DNA of 64,000 nt from Novosphingobium sp. PhB165 (GCF_004341845.1 NZ_SLVB01000008.1:1-64000), one strand, 5' to 3'; shown: positions 7,955 through 16,958, counted from the stretch's first letter. Numbers and translations are program-made. Notes: generated by a model not told the origin, from the letters alone.

Positions 7955-8485
7955 TCACCGACCCAGCGCGATGCGCTTGTAGCTCTCGTCATGAGGGTAG
8001 CGGCCGCCCGGTGTGATGGGGATGCCCATGAGGCCCTTCGACCAATCCGCCGAGTCCGAGTATTCACGAAACCAGTCGGTGACAACGAGCCGTTCCTTGA
8101 TGCGCCATTCGTCATCGCGCTTCTCGAAGCGATCGACATAACGGCCCGCGCCGATGACGTCCTGCTTGCCGTCCGGCGTATTGATGCGGTGGATGCCGTA
8201 GAAATAGGATTCCACATCCGCCACATTACTCTCGATGGCCATCAGCACATTGCAGACGAAGTGCATGGTCTGGTCCATCGTGCCCATGGCGCCGAACGAC
8301 CAGTTGATGAACTCTTCCGCATTGCCCCGGAAGCTCAGGTGCTCGTCGACGCAGTCGGGCCAGTAGGCACTGCGCACCATGTCGGCATCGAGCCGGTCCA
8401 CTCCCCGGGCATAGCGCGAAAGGCATTCGCGGATCGCCTCGCGGTCGGCGAGTTCGGCGGCGATCCTGCTTACGGATGTGGTCAT
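7955..8485 (-). CDS. SnoaL-like (NTF2 superfamily) protein
   Basis: A 176-residue protein with the SnoaL_4-type opening (ELADREAIRECLSRYARGVD, then MVRSAYWPDCVDEH). This pattern is common in small proteins near steroid and aromatic catabolism genes. The Tyr, Asp and His residues that can line the pocket are present (YARGVDRLD, DCVDEH, TMHFVCNV), but no reaction can be assigned. The ATG at 8485 is preferred over an in-frame ATG at 8518 because it starts at the conserved N-terminal helix. It converges with the ClC gene and diverges from the sugar-acid operon. Confidence 0.8.
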   Translation of the reverse strand: MTTSVSRIAAELADREAIRECLSRYARGVDRLDADMVRSAYWPDCVDEHLSFRGNAEEFINWSFGAMGTMDQTMHFVCNVLMAIESNVADVESYFYGIHRINTPDGKQDVIGAGRYVDRFEKRDDEWRIKERLVVTDWFREYSDSADWSKGLMGIPITPGGRYPHDESYKRIALGR

Positions 8486-8518
8486 GGCGCTCTGTCCTTT
8501 GAAGTACCCGGAAGTCAC

Positions 8519-8850
8519 GCGACTCTCTTAATTCCGTCAAAAGCAACAAACCTCCCCCGCGATTTGACTGGAGACGATGTGCCTATCGGTCCGGGAGGAT
8601 CTCTCGGGGCCCAAGCGACCGATGCGCGTCGTTCCCCATCGCCCGATTGCTCGCGCCCCTCCCTCCCATTTGCCCTTGACGGCGGCTGCGCACCGGGTAA
8701 ATGATAGCGCTACCAAAACGAAATCGTTGAGGATGCCGATGTGATCGAGATCGCTCCGTACGTGCCTTGCCCGTGCCTGCGACTCCCGGACACCTGTGCG
8801 CTGTTTGGCGGCGGCCTCCGCAAATCCCCGTGGGTGGAAGGACTGTTACG
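8519..8850. other. Divergent promoter region of the sugar-acid operon
   Basis: About 330 bases without a gene. It holds the promoter and LacI-type operator listed separately and a leader of roughly 130 bases before the dehydrogenase ATG. No convincing short gene is seen on either strand. Confidence 0.55.
8676..8715 (+). promoter_or_regulatory. Promoter with overlapping LacI-type operator
   Basis: TTGACG (8676-8681) and TAAATG (8698-8703) are spaced by 16 bases. The palindrome TGATAGCGCTACCA (8702-8715) has one asymmetric position and the central AGCGCT of LacI/GalR-family operators. It overlaps the downstream edge of the promoter, as expected for repression. It probably controls the dehydrogenase-dehydratase operon starting at 8851. 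No LacI-family gene lies in the window. Confidence 0.6.
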
Positions 8851-10422
8851 ATGATCACCGGCGCCATTCTCATCGGCCGCAGCGAAGAGCATACCGAGAC
8901 CACTTATACCGCGGTAAACCCGGCCACGGGCGCCGCCATCGAGCCCAGCTTCACCACCGCCGGCCTGCCGGAAGTGGAGCGCGCCTGCGCGCTGGCCGAT
9001 GCTGCGGCTATCGCCTTCGCCGAAGCCGCGCCGGAAACCCGCGCCGTGTTCCTGGAAACCATTGCGGACGAGATCGTGCGCATCGGCGATGACCTGATCG
9101 AGCGCGCCATGGCCGAAACCGGCCTGCCGCGTGCCCGCCTCGAAGGCGAACGCGGCCGCACCACCGGCCAGCTTCGCCTCTTCGCCCAGGTCCTGCGCGA
9201 AGGCAGTTGGGCTGACCTCACCATCGATCCGGCCCTGCCCGAACGCGCGCCGCTGCCCCGCCCGGACCTGCGCGTTCGCAAGGTCTCGCTCGGCCCCGTC
9301 GTGGTGTTCGGCGCGAGCAACTTCCCCCTCGCCTTCTCGGTCGCGGGCGGTGACACCGCCTCGGCCTTCGCGGCGGGCTGCCCGGTGATCGTCAAGGGTC
9401 ACTCGGCCCACCCCGGCACCGGCGAACTGGTCGCCCGCGCGATCCAGCGTGCGGTGGCGCTGTGCCACCTGCCCGAGGGCGTGTTCTCCTACCTGCCCGC
9501 CAACCGCGAGGCCGGCACCGCGCTCGTCGCCGACCACCGCATCAAGGCCGTGGGCTTTACCGGATCGCGCGGCGGCGGCATGGCGCTGATGCGCACCGCC
9601 GCCAGCCGCCCGGAGCCGATCCCGGTCTATGCCGAGATGAGCTCGATCAACCCCGTCGTGCTGTTCCCCGCCGCTCTCGCCGCACGCGGTGAAGCGCTGG
9701 GCGCCGCTTTCGTCGGCTCGCTGACGATGGGCGCAGGCCAGTTCTGCACCAACCCCGGCCTCGTCATCGCCATGGACGGCCCGGACCTCGACACCTTCCT
9801 CGCCTCGGCCGCCGCTGCCATGGTCGGCAGCGCCGCGCAGGACATGCTGACGCCGGGCATCCACTCCGCTTACGTCGATGGCGTCGAAGCCCTGGCCGGC
9901 CATTCCGCCGTCACCACGCTCGCACGCGGTGTCGAGCCGACCGGACCGCATCAGGCACAGGGCGCGCTGTTCAAGACCCGCGCCGCCGATTTCCTGGCCG
10001 ACGCGGCACTGGGCGCGGAAGTCTTCGGCTCCTCGTCGCTCGTCATCACCGTCACCGACATGAGTGAGGCCAAGCAGGTCATCGCCGCGCTCGAAGGCCA
10101 GCTCACCGCCACGCTGATCCTCGATGCCGAGGACGAAGATGCCGCTGCCGAACTGCTCCCCGTGCTGGAGCGCAAGGTCGGCCGCATCCTCGTCAACGGT
10201 TGGCCCACCGGCGTCGAAGTGTGCCACGCGATGGTCCATGGTGGGCCGTTCCCCTCGACTTCGGATGGGCGCACCACGTCGGTCGGCGCCAAGGCGATCG
10301 ATCGCTTCCTGCGCCCGGTGTGCTATCAGAACATGCCGTCCGCCCTGCTCCCCGAGGGCCTGCGCGACGGCAATCCCTGGAACGCACCGCGCCGCATCGA
10401 CGGCGTGCTCAAGCTGGGCTGA
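8851..10422 (+). CDS. Aldehyde dehydrogenase, 2-oxoglutarate semialdehyde (2,5-dioxovalerate) type
   Basis: A 523-residue NAD(P)+-dependent aldehyde dehydrogenase. Family residues are visible: Asn157 in GASNFPLAF, Lys182 in VIVKGHSAHPGTGE, Glu262 in PVYAEMSSINPV and the catalytic Cys299 in GAGQFCTNPG. The combination with AEMSSINPV is typical of the alpha-ketoglutaric semialdehyde branch, which ends non-phosphorylative pentose and sugar-acid routes. It is translationally coupled to the IlvD/Edd dehydratase (TGATG at 10420-10424), which supports that role. The exact sugar acid is unknown. Confidence 0.83.
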   Translation: MITGAILIGRSEEHTETTYTAVNPATGAAIEPSFTTAGLPEVERACALADAAAIAFAEAAPETRAVFLETIADEIVRIGDDLIERAMAETGLPRARLEGERGRTTGQLRLFAQVLREGSWADLTIDPALPERAPLPRPDLRVRKVSLGPVVVFGASNFPLAFSVAGGDTASAFAAGCPVIVKGHSAHPGTGELVARAIQRAVALCHLPEGVFSYLPANREAGTALVADHRIKAVGFTGSRGGGMALMRTAASRPEPIPVYAEMSSINPVVLFPAALAARGEALGAAFVGSLTMGAGQFCTNPGLVIAMDGPDLDTFLASAAAAMVGSAAQDMLTPGIHSAYVDGVEALAGHSAVTTLARGVEPTGPHQAQGALFKTRAADFLADAALGAEVFGSSSLVITVTDMSEAKQVIAALEGQLTATLILDAEDEDAAAELLPVLERKVGRILVNGWPTGVEVCHAMVHGGPFPSTSDGRTTSVGAKAIDRFLRPVCYQNMPSALLPEGLRDGNPWNAPRRIDGVLKLG

Positions 10423-12233
10423 TGACCATGGACAACCATAACGACACTGCGGGCAACGACTCTGCGGCACCGCGCCGCTTCCGTTCGCAGGATTGGTTCG
10501 CCGATCCTGCCCGTTCGGACATGGTCGCGCTCTACCTCGAACGCTTCATGAACTACGGCATCACGCCCGCAGAACTGCGGTCGGGACGCCCGATAATCGG
10601 CATCGCCCAGTCGGGCAGCGACCTTTCGCCTTGCAACCGCATCCATATCGATCTGGCGAAGCGCGTGCGGGACGGCATCCGCGACGCGGGCGGGATCGCG
10701 ATGGAGTTCCCGGTCCACCCGATCTTCGAGAACTGCCGCCGCCCCACCGCCGCGCTCGACCGCAACCTCGCCTATATGGGCCTCGTCGAGATCCTCTACG
10801 GCTACCCCATCGACGGCGTGGTGCTGACGACGGGCTGCGACAAGACCACGCCGTCGCAGGTCATGGCTGCCTCCACCGTGGACATCCCGGCCATCGTCCT
10901 CTCGGGCGGGCCGATGCTCGACGGCTGGCACGAGGGCGACCTCGTCGGCTCGGGCACGGTGATCTGGCGCAGCCGCCGCAAGCTGGCGGCGGGCCAGATC
11001 GACGAGGAAGAATTCCTCCAGCGCGCCTGCGACAGCGCCCCTTCGGCCGGGCACTGCAACACCATGGGCACCGCTTCGACAATGAACGCCGTGGCAGAGG
11101 CGCTGGGGCTCTCGCTCCCCGGCTGTGCGGCGATCCCGGCGCCCTACCGCGAGCGCGGCCAGATCGCCTACGAAACCGGCCGCCGCATCGTCGAGATGGC
11201 CTATGAGGACTTGCGCCCCTCCGCCATCCTGACGCGCGAGAGCTTCCTCAACGCGATCCGGGTGGTCAGCGCCATCGGCGGATCGAGCAATGCCCAGCCG
11301 CACGTCATGGCAATGGCCCGCCACGCGGGTGTCGAACTGCATGCCTCGGACTGGACCGAGCACGGCTACGACCTGCCGCTGATCGTCGACATGCAGCCCG
11401 CCGGGCGGTTCCTCGGCGAGCGCTTCCACCGCGCGGGCGGCGTGCCGTCGGTCATGTGGGAACTGCAACAAGCAGGCGTGCTCGCGGACGACTGCCTGAC
11501 GGTGACCGGCGAGACGCTGGCCGAAAACCTTACCGGCCGCGAAGCGCGCGACCGCGAGGTAATCCGTCCTTTCGCCGAACCGCTGCGCGAAAAGGCGGGC
11601 TTCCTCGTCCTTTCCGGCAACCTGTTCGACTTCGGCATCATGAAGACTTCCGTCATCAGCGCCGAATTCCACGAACGCTACCTCTCGCGCCCCGGCTCGG
11701 AAGGTGTGTTCGAAGGCCGCGCGGTCGTGTTCGAAGGCGGTGACGACTACCACCACAGGATCAACGACCCCTCGCTGGAAATCGACGAGAACTGCATCCT
11801 CGTGATGCGCGGCGCCGGACCGCTAGGCTGGCCCGGCTCGGCCGAAGTCGTCAACATGCAGCCGCCAGATGCGCTAATCCGCAGCGGCGTGCAGTGGCTG
11901 CCGACGCTGGGCGACGGGCGCCAGTCCGGTACTTCGGACAGCCCTTCGATCCTCAACTGCTCTCCGGAAAGCGCGGCGGGTGGCGGTCTCTCATGGCTGC
12001 GCACCGGCGACGTGATCCGCATCGACGTCCGCGCGGGCAGCTGCAACGCGCTGGTGGACGAAGCGGAGATCGCCCGCCGCAAGACCGAGACGCCTCCGCC
12101 GGTGCCGGAAAGCCATACCCCGTGGGAGGAACTCTTCCGCGAGAAGACCGGGCAGATGGCCGAAGGCGCCGTGCTGGAAATGGCCGTGAAATACCGCCAG
12201 ATTTCCGCCAAGACGCCCCGGCATAATCACTGA
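10422..12233 (+). CDS. IlvD/Edd-family sugar-acid dehydratase
   Basis: A 603-residue iron-sulfur dehydratase of the dihydroxyacid/phosphogluconate dehydratase family. Cluster cysteines are visible at Cys71 (SPCNRIH), Cys139 (TTGCDKTTPS) and Cys212 (GHCNTMGTAST). The pairing with an oxoglutarate-semialdehyde dehydrogenase and the family features fit an L-arabinonate or D-xylonate dehydratase rather than IlvD of valine synthesis. The start is the ATG overlapping the dehydrogenase stop; a second in-frame ATG lies at 10428. The 2-keto-3-deoxy-acid dehydratase that would link the two enzymes is not in this operon. Confidence 0.83.
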   Translation: MTMDNHNDTAGNDSAAPRRFRSQDWFADPARSDMVALYLERFMNYGITPAELRSGRPIIGIAQSGSDLSPCNRIHIDLAKRVRDGIRDAGGIAMEFPVHPIFENCRRPTAALDRNLAYMGLVEILYGYPIDGVVLTTGCDKTTPSQVMAASTVDIPAIVLSGGPMLDGWHEGDLVGSGTVIWRSRRKLAAGQIDEEEFLQRACDSAPSAGHCNTMGTASTMNAVAEALGLSLPGCAAIPAPYRERGQIAYETGRRIVEMAYEDLRPSAILTRESFLNAIRVVSAIGGSSNAQPHVMAMARHAGVELHASDWTEHGYDLPLIVDMQPAGRFLGERFHRAGGVPSVMWELQQAGVLADDCLTVTGETLAENLTGREARDREVIRPFAEPLREKAGFLVLSGNLFDFGIMKTSVISAEFHERYLSRPGSEGVFEGRAVVFEGGDDYHHRINDPSLEIDENCILVMRGAGPLGWPGSAEVVNMQPPDALIRSGVQWLPTLGDGRQSGTSDSPSILNCSPESAAGGGLSWLRTGDVIRIDVRAGSCNALVDEAEIARRKTETPPPVPESHTPWEELFREKTGQMAEGAVLEMAVKYRQISAKTPRHNH

Positions 12234-12246
12234 TTATCTGACCTGA

Positions 12247-12277
12247 CGTGGTCCGGGCTGTGACAGTCCGGACCACG
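12247..12277 (+). terminator. Terminator hairpin of sugar-acid operon
   Basis: Perfect 10-bp stem CGTGGTCCGG / CCGGACCACG with an 11-base loop, 13 bases after the dehydratase stop. No strong T-run follows. Confidence 0.6.
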
Positions 12278-12331
12278 AAGGCCGCGAGAGACCGGAAAAG
12301 CAGGCGATAAAGACGGGCGATTCCGGCCCGA

Positions 12332-12673
12332 TCAGCGTTTCTTCTTGGTGATGGTCGCGGTGAAATCGGGGTCCTTGTTCGCCACCCAATCCACGAACTT
12401 GCGCACGTTCGGATCGGCCAGCAAACCCTCCACATCCATTCCGTGGCGCTGCAATTCGGAATTGGTGAAATTGGCGATCAGCGTCTGCTGGCAAATCGAG
12501 TGCATGGGCACGACATCGCGCCCGCCCCGGCTCTTGGGTACCGGATGATGCCAGACGATGGTCTTGCCGGTGGGCCGGCCGCAGAGCCAGCAAGGCTCAA
12601 CGGGAGCCGGAGCCTCATCCTCCTCGCTATGGAGGTCTTCGTAGGGGCCATGTTTCGAATGCTTGCGGGCCAT
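12332..12673 (-). CDS. HNH endonuclease-family protein
   Basis: A 113-residue protein with a compact HNH module: a zinc-ribbon CWLCGRP, then IVWHHPVPKSRGGRD (the HH of the metal site) and VPMHSICQQTLIANFTNSEL, which supplies the last His and Asn. The N-terminal 25 residues are charged and His-rich, and the C-terminus ends in lysines (KKKR). Such small stand-alone HNH proteins are widespread in alphaproteobacteria and mostly uncharacterised; the lack of phage or restriction genes nearby argues against a prophage nuclease. The target is unknown. Confidence 0.78.
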   Translation of the reverse strand: MARKHSKHGPYEDLHSEEDEAPAPVEPCWLCGRPTGKTIVWHHPVPKSRGGRDVVPMHSICQQTLIANFTNSELQRHGMDVEGLLADPNVRKFVDWVANKDPDFTATITKKKR

Positions 12674-12905
12674 GCGTCTGCCTGAATTGTCTGAACTTGC
12701 GCCGCCCGCCTACAGCGGGGCGGCCAGCATTACCACACCTGCGTCCTCGTTTTGAAAGCGCACCATGTTCTGCCCAAAGCGATCCCGCCGCTCCTCCCGC
12801 CCACCGCTCATCCTGAGCCCGTCGAAGGATCGGAACCTCGTTCGCATCGCCAAATGGACGGTGCGGACATCCTCAAAGCAGCGTCATCGCGATGGAACGC
12901 GAGCG
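12674..12905. other. Intergenic region with a sphingomonad palindromic repeat
   Basis: This stretch holds the HNH gene promoter side and the repeat element listed separately. An apparent plus-strand reading frame containing HPEPVEGS is only the translation of that repeat. Confidence 0.5.
12809..12830. repeat. REP-like palindromic repeat (single copy in window)
   Basis: CATCCTGAGC-CC-GTCGAAGGAT is an imperfect palindrome that I recognise as a variant of an intergenic repeat very common in sphingomonads. Only one copy was noticed here. Confidence 0.6.
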
Positions 12906-13121
12906 TCAGACATCCTTGGGGATGGGCCGGTCGAGGTAGCTGGTCGCTCCCCGGCTGCGCGCTTCCCAGGCGTTTGCCCGCTCGCGGGCATAGACCTGCT
13001 GCACGCGAACCCTGCTGATGCCATATCGTTCGGCAAGGGCGCCAAACGTCGCGCCATCGATCACCGCCACGTAAATGGCCGTATTCCGCTCGTGAGCGGG
13101 GCTTGAACTTCCTGGAACCAT
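12906..13121 (-). CDS. Small helix-turn-helix protein
   Basis: A 71-residue protein with a sigma-70 region-4-like helix-turn-helix: DGATFGALAERYGISRVRVQ (about residues 20-40), then QVYARERANAWEA. It ends in a short basic and acidic tail (LDRPIPKDV). The ATG at 13121 is chosen because AGGAG lies seven bases upstream; an in-frame ATG at 13148 has no such site. It lacks any other sigma region, so it is more likely a small DNA-binding regulator than a sigma factor. No close family is recognised. Confidence 0.62.
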   Translation of the reverse strand: MVPGSSSPAHERNTAIYVAVIDGATFGALAERYGISRVRVQQVYARERANAWEARSRGATSYLDRPIPKDV

Positions 13122-13483
13122 CGACTTACTCCTGCTGATTGACGGCAATCGGCTGCCGCACCCGCGCGCCCCGGCCTTGAGCTGACGGACCCGCGATTTC
13201 TCGCCTCCGGCATGGACCTATTGTAACATGTAACCCACACCCGATTCGATGAAGCCCATTCGTCGCCAATGACGGCGATGGCAACAGGGCCTTGCTACGC
13301 CGCTTCACGGCCCCCGTACCTCAGCCTTTCAAACGCTTCATAAAGGCCATAAGGGCATCGAATTGGGTTTGGGCGAGAGACCACTGGAATTTACTGCCCT
13401 TGTCAGGCAAGGGGCCCCATACCTATTTTTTGTCCTGGCGAAGTGACCGTCATGGGCCGCGCAAATGAGACAATGGCATACCT
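13122..13483. other. Intergenic region upstream of rpoD
   Basis: About 360 bases between the small HTH gene and rpoD. It contains an unconvincing 29-codon minus-strand frame at 13321-13410 (see findings), a CCCTTG-TCAGG-CAAGGG hairpin near 13397-13413 and a T6 run at about 13422. No dnaG precedes rpoD, although dnaG and rpoD are neighbours in many bacteria. Confidence 0.45.
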
Positions 13484-15526
13484 ATGAGCAAGAACGAGAA
13501 CGCGGCGGATTTCGATGCACCGCTTATTGAGAGTGGCAAGGGCGCGGTTGCGCGGTTTATCGCCCGCGCCAAGAGCCGTGGTACCATCACCGTAAGCGAG
13601 CTGAACGCTGCCCTGCCGCAGGATCAGATGTCCACCGACCAGATCGAGGACATCATGGCCGCGATCTCGGAGATGGGCATCAAGATCGTCGAGAACGAGG
13701 ATGAAGGCGAGGACGGCGACGAGACCGATTCTCAGGCCGATTCGCAAAACGACGACGATCGCGATATGGACGATGACGCCGGCGACGACGGCGAAATCTC
13801 CCAGCGCCGCACGCCGGACAGCAAGAAAGCCGACGCTCTCGGCCGTACCGACGATCCGGTGCGCATGTACCTGCGCGAGATGGGCGCGGTGGAAATGCTT
13901 TCCCGTGCGGGCGAAGCGGCGATTGCCAAGCGCATCGAAGCCGGCCGCGACATGATGATCATGGGCCTCTGCGAGAGCCCGCTGACCTTCCACGCCATCA
14001 TCCAGTGGTCCGAAGCGCTCAACAACGGCGAGATGCAGCTGCGCGAGATCCTCGATCTCGATGCAATGCTGACCAAGGAGCCTGCGCCCGAAAGCCTGTC
14101 GGAAGACGGCGAAGGCGACGACGACGGCGAGATCAGCGAAAAGATCGCCGGCCCCTCCTTCAAGGAAGACGACGAGGCCGAGGAAGAGGAAGCCGCCACC
14201 GAGCTGGACGAAGACGGCAATCCGATCGCCAAGCGCGCGGCCGAGGACGAGGACGAGGACAACACCATCAGCCTTGCGCAGATGGAAGCGGCCCTCAAGC
14301 CGGAAGCGCTCGAGAAATTCTCGCTCATCACCGAGCTGTTCCAGGCCTTCGAGCGCCTCCAGTCGGAGCGTCTCGACGCGCTGGCGCTGGGCATCGACTT
14401 CCCGGTTGCCAAGGAAGAGCAGTACCAGCAGCTGCGCGAAGACCTGACCGCGCAAGTCGAATCGGTGAAATTCCACGCGGCGAAGATCGAATATCTCGTC
14501 GACAATCTCTACTCGTTCAACCGCCGGCTCACCACGCTGGGCGGCCAGATGCTGCGCCTGGTAGAGCGCCACAAGGTGAAGCGCGCCGACTTCCTCGAAA
14601 CCTATGTCGGCCGCGAACTGGACGACACCTGGATCGGCGAAATGGCGACGAAGGACAAGAAGTGGGCGGCTTTCGCGGCCAACGAAGCCGATCCGGCCGA
14701 GCGTATCCGCCTCGAAGTCTCGGACATCGCCGCTGCCACCGGCATGGCGCTTCCCGAGTTCCGCCGCATCGTCAACATGGTCCAGAAGGGTGAGCGCGAG
14801 GCGCGCATCGCCAAGAAGGAAATGGTCGAGGCGAACCTGCGTCTGGTGATCTCGATCGCCAAGAAGTACATGAACCGCGGCCTGCAGTTCCTGGACCTCA
14901 TCCAGGAAGGCAACATCGGCCTGATGAAGGCGGTCGACAAGTTCGAGTACCGCCGCGGCTACAAGTTCTCGACTTATGCCACCTGGTGGATTCGTCAGGC
15001 GATCACGCGCTCGATCGCGGATCAGGCCCGCACGATCCGTATCCCGGTCCACATGATCGAGACGATCAACAAGCTGGTCCGCACCAACCGCCGCTTCCTG
15101 CACGACCATGGCCGCGAGCCCACGCCGGAAGAAATGGCCGAGCGCCTGTCGATGCCGCTCGAAAAGGTCAAGCGGGTCCTGAAGATCGCCAAGGAGCCGA
15201 TCTCGCTCGAAACCCCCGTTGGTGACGAGGAAGACAGCCATCTGGGTGACTTCATTCAGGATTCGAATGCGGTCATCCCGGTGGATGCGGCCATCGAGTC
15301 CAACCTCAAGGAAATGATCACCCGCACCCTCGCCTCGCTCACGCCGCGCGAAGAGCGCGTGCTGCGCATGCGCTTCGGCATCGGCATGAACACCGACCAT
15401 ACGCTTGAGGAAGTGGGCCAGCAGTTCTCGGTGACCCGCGAACGTATCCGCCAGATCGAGGCAAAGGCGCTGCGCAAGCTCAAGCACCCGAGCCGGTCGC
15501 GCATCATGCGCAGCTTCCTGGACTAA
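13484..15526 (+). CDS. rpoD: RNA polymerase primary sigma factor RpoD
   Basis: A 680-residue group 1 sigma-70. Region 1.1 lies at the N-terminus, followed by an acidic linker (about residues 70-100) and region 1.2 (DDPVRMYLREMGAVEMLSRA). A second long acidic insert falls within the non-conserved region (about 205-260). Region 2 is intact (FLDLIQEGNIGLMKAVDKFE, FSTYATWWIRQAITRSIADQ), as are region 3 (RIPVHMIETINKL) and the region 4 helix-turn-helix (TLEEVGQQFSVTRERIRQIE). It directs housekeeping transcription. A structured repeat, probably its terminator, follows ten bases after the stop. Confidence 0.97.
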   Translation: MSKNENAADFDAPLIESGKGAVARFIARAKSRGTITVSELNAALPQDQMSTDQIEDIMAAISEMGIKIVENEDEGEDGDETDSQADSQNDDDRDMDDDAGDDGEISQRRTPDSKKADALGRTDDPVRMYLREMGAVEMLSRAGEAAIAKRIEAGRDMMIMGLCESPLTFHAIIQWSEALNNGEMQLREILDLDAMLTKEPAPESLSEDGEGDDDGEISEKIAGPSFKEDDEAEEEEAATELDEDGNPIAKRAAEDEDEDNTISLAQMEAALKPEALEKFSLITELFQAFERLQSERLDALALGIDFPVAKEEQYQQLREDLTAQVESVKFHAAKIEYLVDNLYSFNRRLTTLGGQMLRLVERHKVKRADFLETYVGRELDDTWIGEMATKDKKWAAFAANEADPAERIRLEVSDIAAATGMALPEFRRIVNMVQKGEREARIAKKEMVEANLRLVISIAKKYMNRGLQFLDLIQEGNIGLMKAVDKFEYRRGYKFSTYATWWIRQAITRSIADQARTIRIPVHMIETINKLVRTNRRFLHDHGREPTPEEMAERLSMPLEKVKRVLKIAKEPISLETPVGDEEDSHLGDFIQDSNAVIPVDAAIESNLKEMITRTLASLTPREERVLRMRFGIGMNTDHTLEEVGQQFSVTRERIRQIEAKALRKLKHPSRSRIMRSFLD

Positions 15527-15535
15527 AACGGTTTC

Positions 15536-15581
15536 GGCGTTTTCCGGGTCATCAAGTGGTTCCACCTGATGAGAAAACGCC
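15536..15581 (+). terminator. Palindromic repeat acting as rpoD terminator
   Basis: Nested inverted repeat. Outer arms GGCGTTTTC (15536-15544) and GAAAACGCC (15573-15581) flank inner arms TCATCAAGTGG (15549-15559) and CCACCTGATGA (15562-15572), which have one mismatch. The inner sequence resembles a dispersed alphaproteobacterial intergenic palindrome. Position suggests termination of rpoD. Confidence 0.6.
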
Positions 15582-15761
15582 CTTGGCTACAGCGCCGCCT
15601 CTACCGGCCCAATGCCGGTAGGGGCGGCGGCAGCGCTCCAGCCACTATCAGGAAATCGGAGAGACACCCATCCGAAGCTACGGGCCAGAGGCCCGCGGCC
15701 GATTAAGTGATGGGAAATTTCCAGATTGCAGGTAAAGGACCGCCAATCTTCGGTGCCTGCG

Positions 15762-16958
15762 ATGCGGTTTGATCTCTCCACTTTGTATTTCCTTGCCATA
15801 GGCACTTTGGCTCTCAGTGCAGTCATGACGCTCTTGGAGCGGCACGCGCGGCCCTTGCGCAGGAATGAACTCGGCATACTCGCCGCCGGCTATTCTGCGC
15901 TGGCTGCCGGCTGCGCATTGGCGATGGGGCGAACGATGTTCGCCGGTCCGCTTGGCGCAAGTTTGGCCAATATGGTCATGATGGGCGGGTATCTTCTGAT
16001 TTTTCAGGGCGTAGCGCGCCTGGCCGGCCGCAAGCGCGGCGCGATTTCGCTGGCGATTTTCGCTTTCCAGGCCCTGATCTGGATCGCCATGGGCGAATGC
16101 TGCCGGGATATTATCTGGAACTATATCAGCGCATTTCCCATTGCGCTGGTCAGCGGCCTGACAGCCTGGGAACTGTGGACGAACGATCGCTTCCGCTTCT
16201 TGCGATCCCGGCGTGTTGCGCTGGCCTTCGCCGCCATGCATTCGCTCTTCTACATAGGCAGAGCCTTTGTCCTGCCTCTGGCGGTGCCGGGTTTCGGGCC
16301 GCGACTACTTGGGATCTCCAGCGTCTTCACGATGTACGAAGGCGTGCTCTACTCGGTCGGCCTGCCCATGGCGCTGATGGCGCTCCTGCGAGAGGAAACA
16401 CAGGATCAATTGCTGCAAGCCTCGCGCACGGACTATCTGACCGGCCTGGGCAATCGGCGCTGGTTCTTCGAGGAAGCCGACAGCCACATTCGCAATGCAA
16501 ACGCGGACGCGCGTACCTTTCTGCTCGCTTTCGATCTCGACCACTTCAAGGCCATCAACGACCGGTTTGGTCATGCGACGGGCGATCGGGTGCTCAAGCT
16601 GTTCGCAGGCTTCGTCAGAGGCATCGTCGGACCGGCTGCCATTCTCACGCGAATCGGCGGTGAGGAATTCGCCGCATTGTTGACCTGCAAATCCCATGCG
16701 GAGGCCGCAGCTATCGCCCAAGGCGTGGTGAGCGGCTTTGCGGAGATCGTGATAGATCGGGAAAATGGCGTGGACGTCACGGCAACCGTCAGCATCGGCC
16801 TTGCGGAACTGGGACGCGACGGCAACGATCTTGCGGATCTCCTCTCGGCCGCCGACGCCGCGCTCTACAGGGCCAAAATCGGCGGTCGCAACCGGATCGA
16901 GCCTGCGGAACCGCCAGCCCCCGACCGGACTGCCTGCGGTCTTGAAATGCGCGCTTAG
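15762..16958 (+). CDS. Membrane-bound diguanylate cyclase (GGDEF)
   Basis: A 398-residue protein that makes cyclic di-GMP. About six hydrophobic segments fill residues 1-210 (for example LYFLAIGTLALSAVMTLL), followed by a GGDEF domain from DYLTGLGNRRWFFEEADSHI to the end. The active-site signature is GGEEF (TRIGGEEFAALL), an accepted catalytic variant, and FDLDHFKAINDRFGHATGD carries the metal-binding Asp. The RxxD inhibitory site expected about five residues before GGEEF is absent, so product inhibition may be lost. The ATG at 15762 starts the first membrane helix. It may signal with the chemoreceptor downstream. Confidence 0.85.
   Translation: MRFDLSTLYFLAIGTLALSAVMTLLERHARPLRRNELGILAAGYSALAAGCALAMGRTMFAGPLGASLANMVMMGGYLLIFQGVARLAGRKRGAISLAIFAFQALIWIAMGECCRDIIWNYISAFPIALVSGLTAWELWTNDRFRFLRSRRVALAFAAMHSLFYIGRAFVLPLAVPGFGPRLLGISSVFTMYEGVLYSVGLPMALMALLREETQDQLLQASRTDYLTGLGNRRWFFEEADSHIRNANADARTFLLAFDLDHFKAINDRFGHATGDRVLKLFAGFVRGIVGPAAILTRIGGEEFAALLTCKSHAEAAAIAQGVVSGFAEIVIDRENGVDVTATVSIGLAELGRDGNDLADLLSAADAALYRAKIGGRNRIEPAEPPAPDRTACGLEMRA

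Noticed and set aside
8710..10470. A 586-residue open frame antisense to the aldehyde dehydrogenase
   Set aside because: No recognisable motif; the plus-strand dehydrogenase has all catalytic residues.
12752..13018. Plus-strand frame with HPEPVEGS
   Set aside because: The HPEPVEGS string is the translation of the REP-like repeat at 12809-12830, and the frame overlaps the small HTH gene.
13403..15565. A 720-residue open frame antisense to rpoD
   Set aside because: It mirrors the codon pattern of rpoD in a high-GC genome, has no family motif, and rpoD itself is unmistakable.
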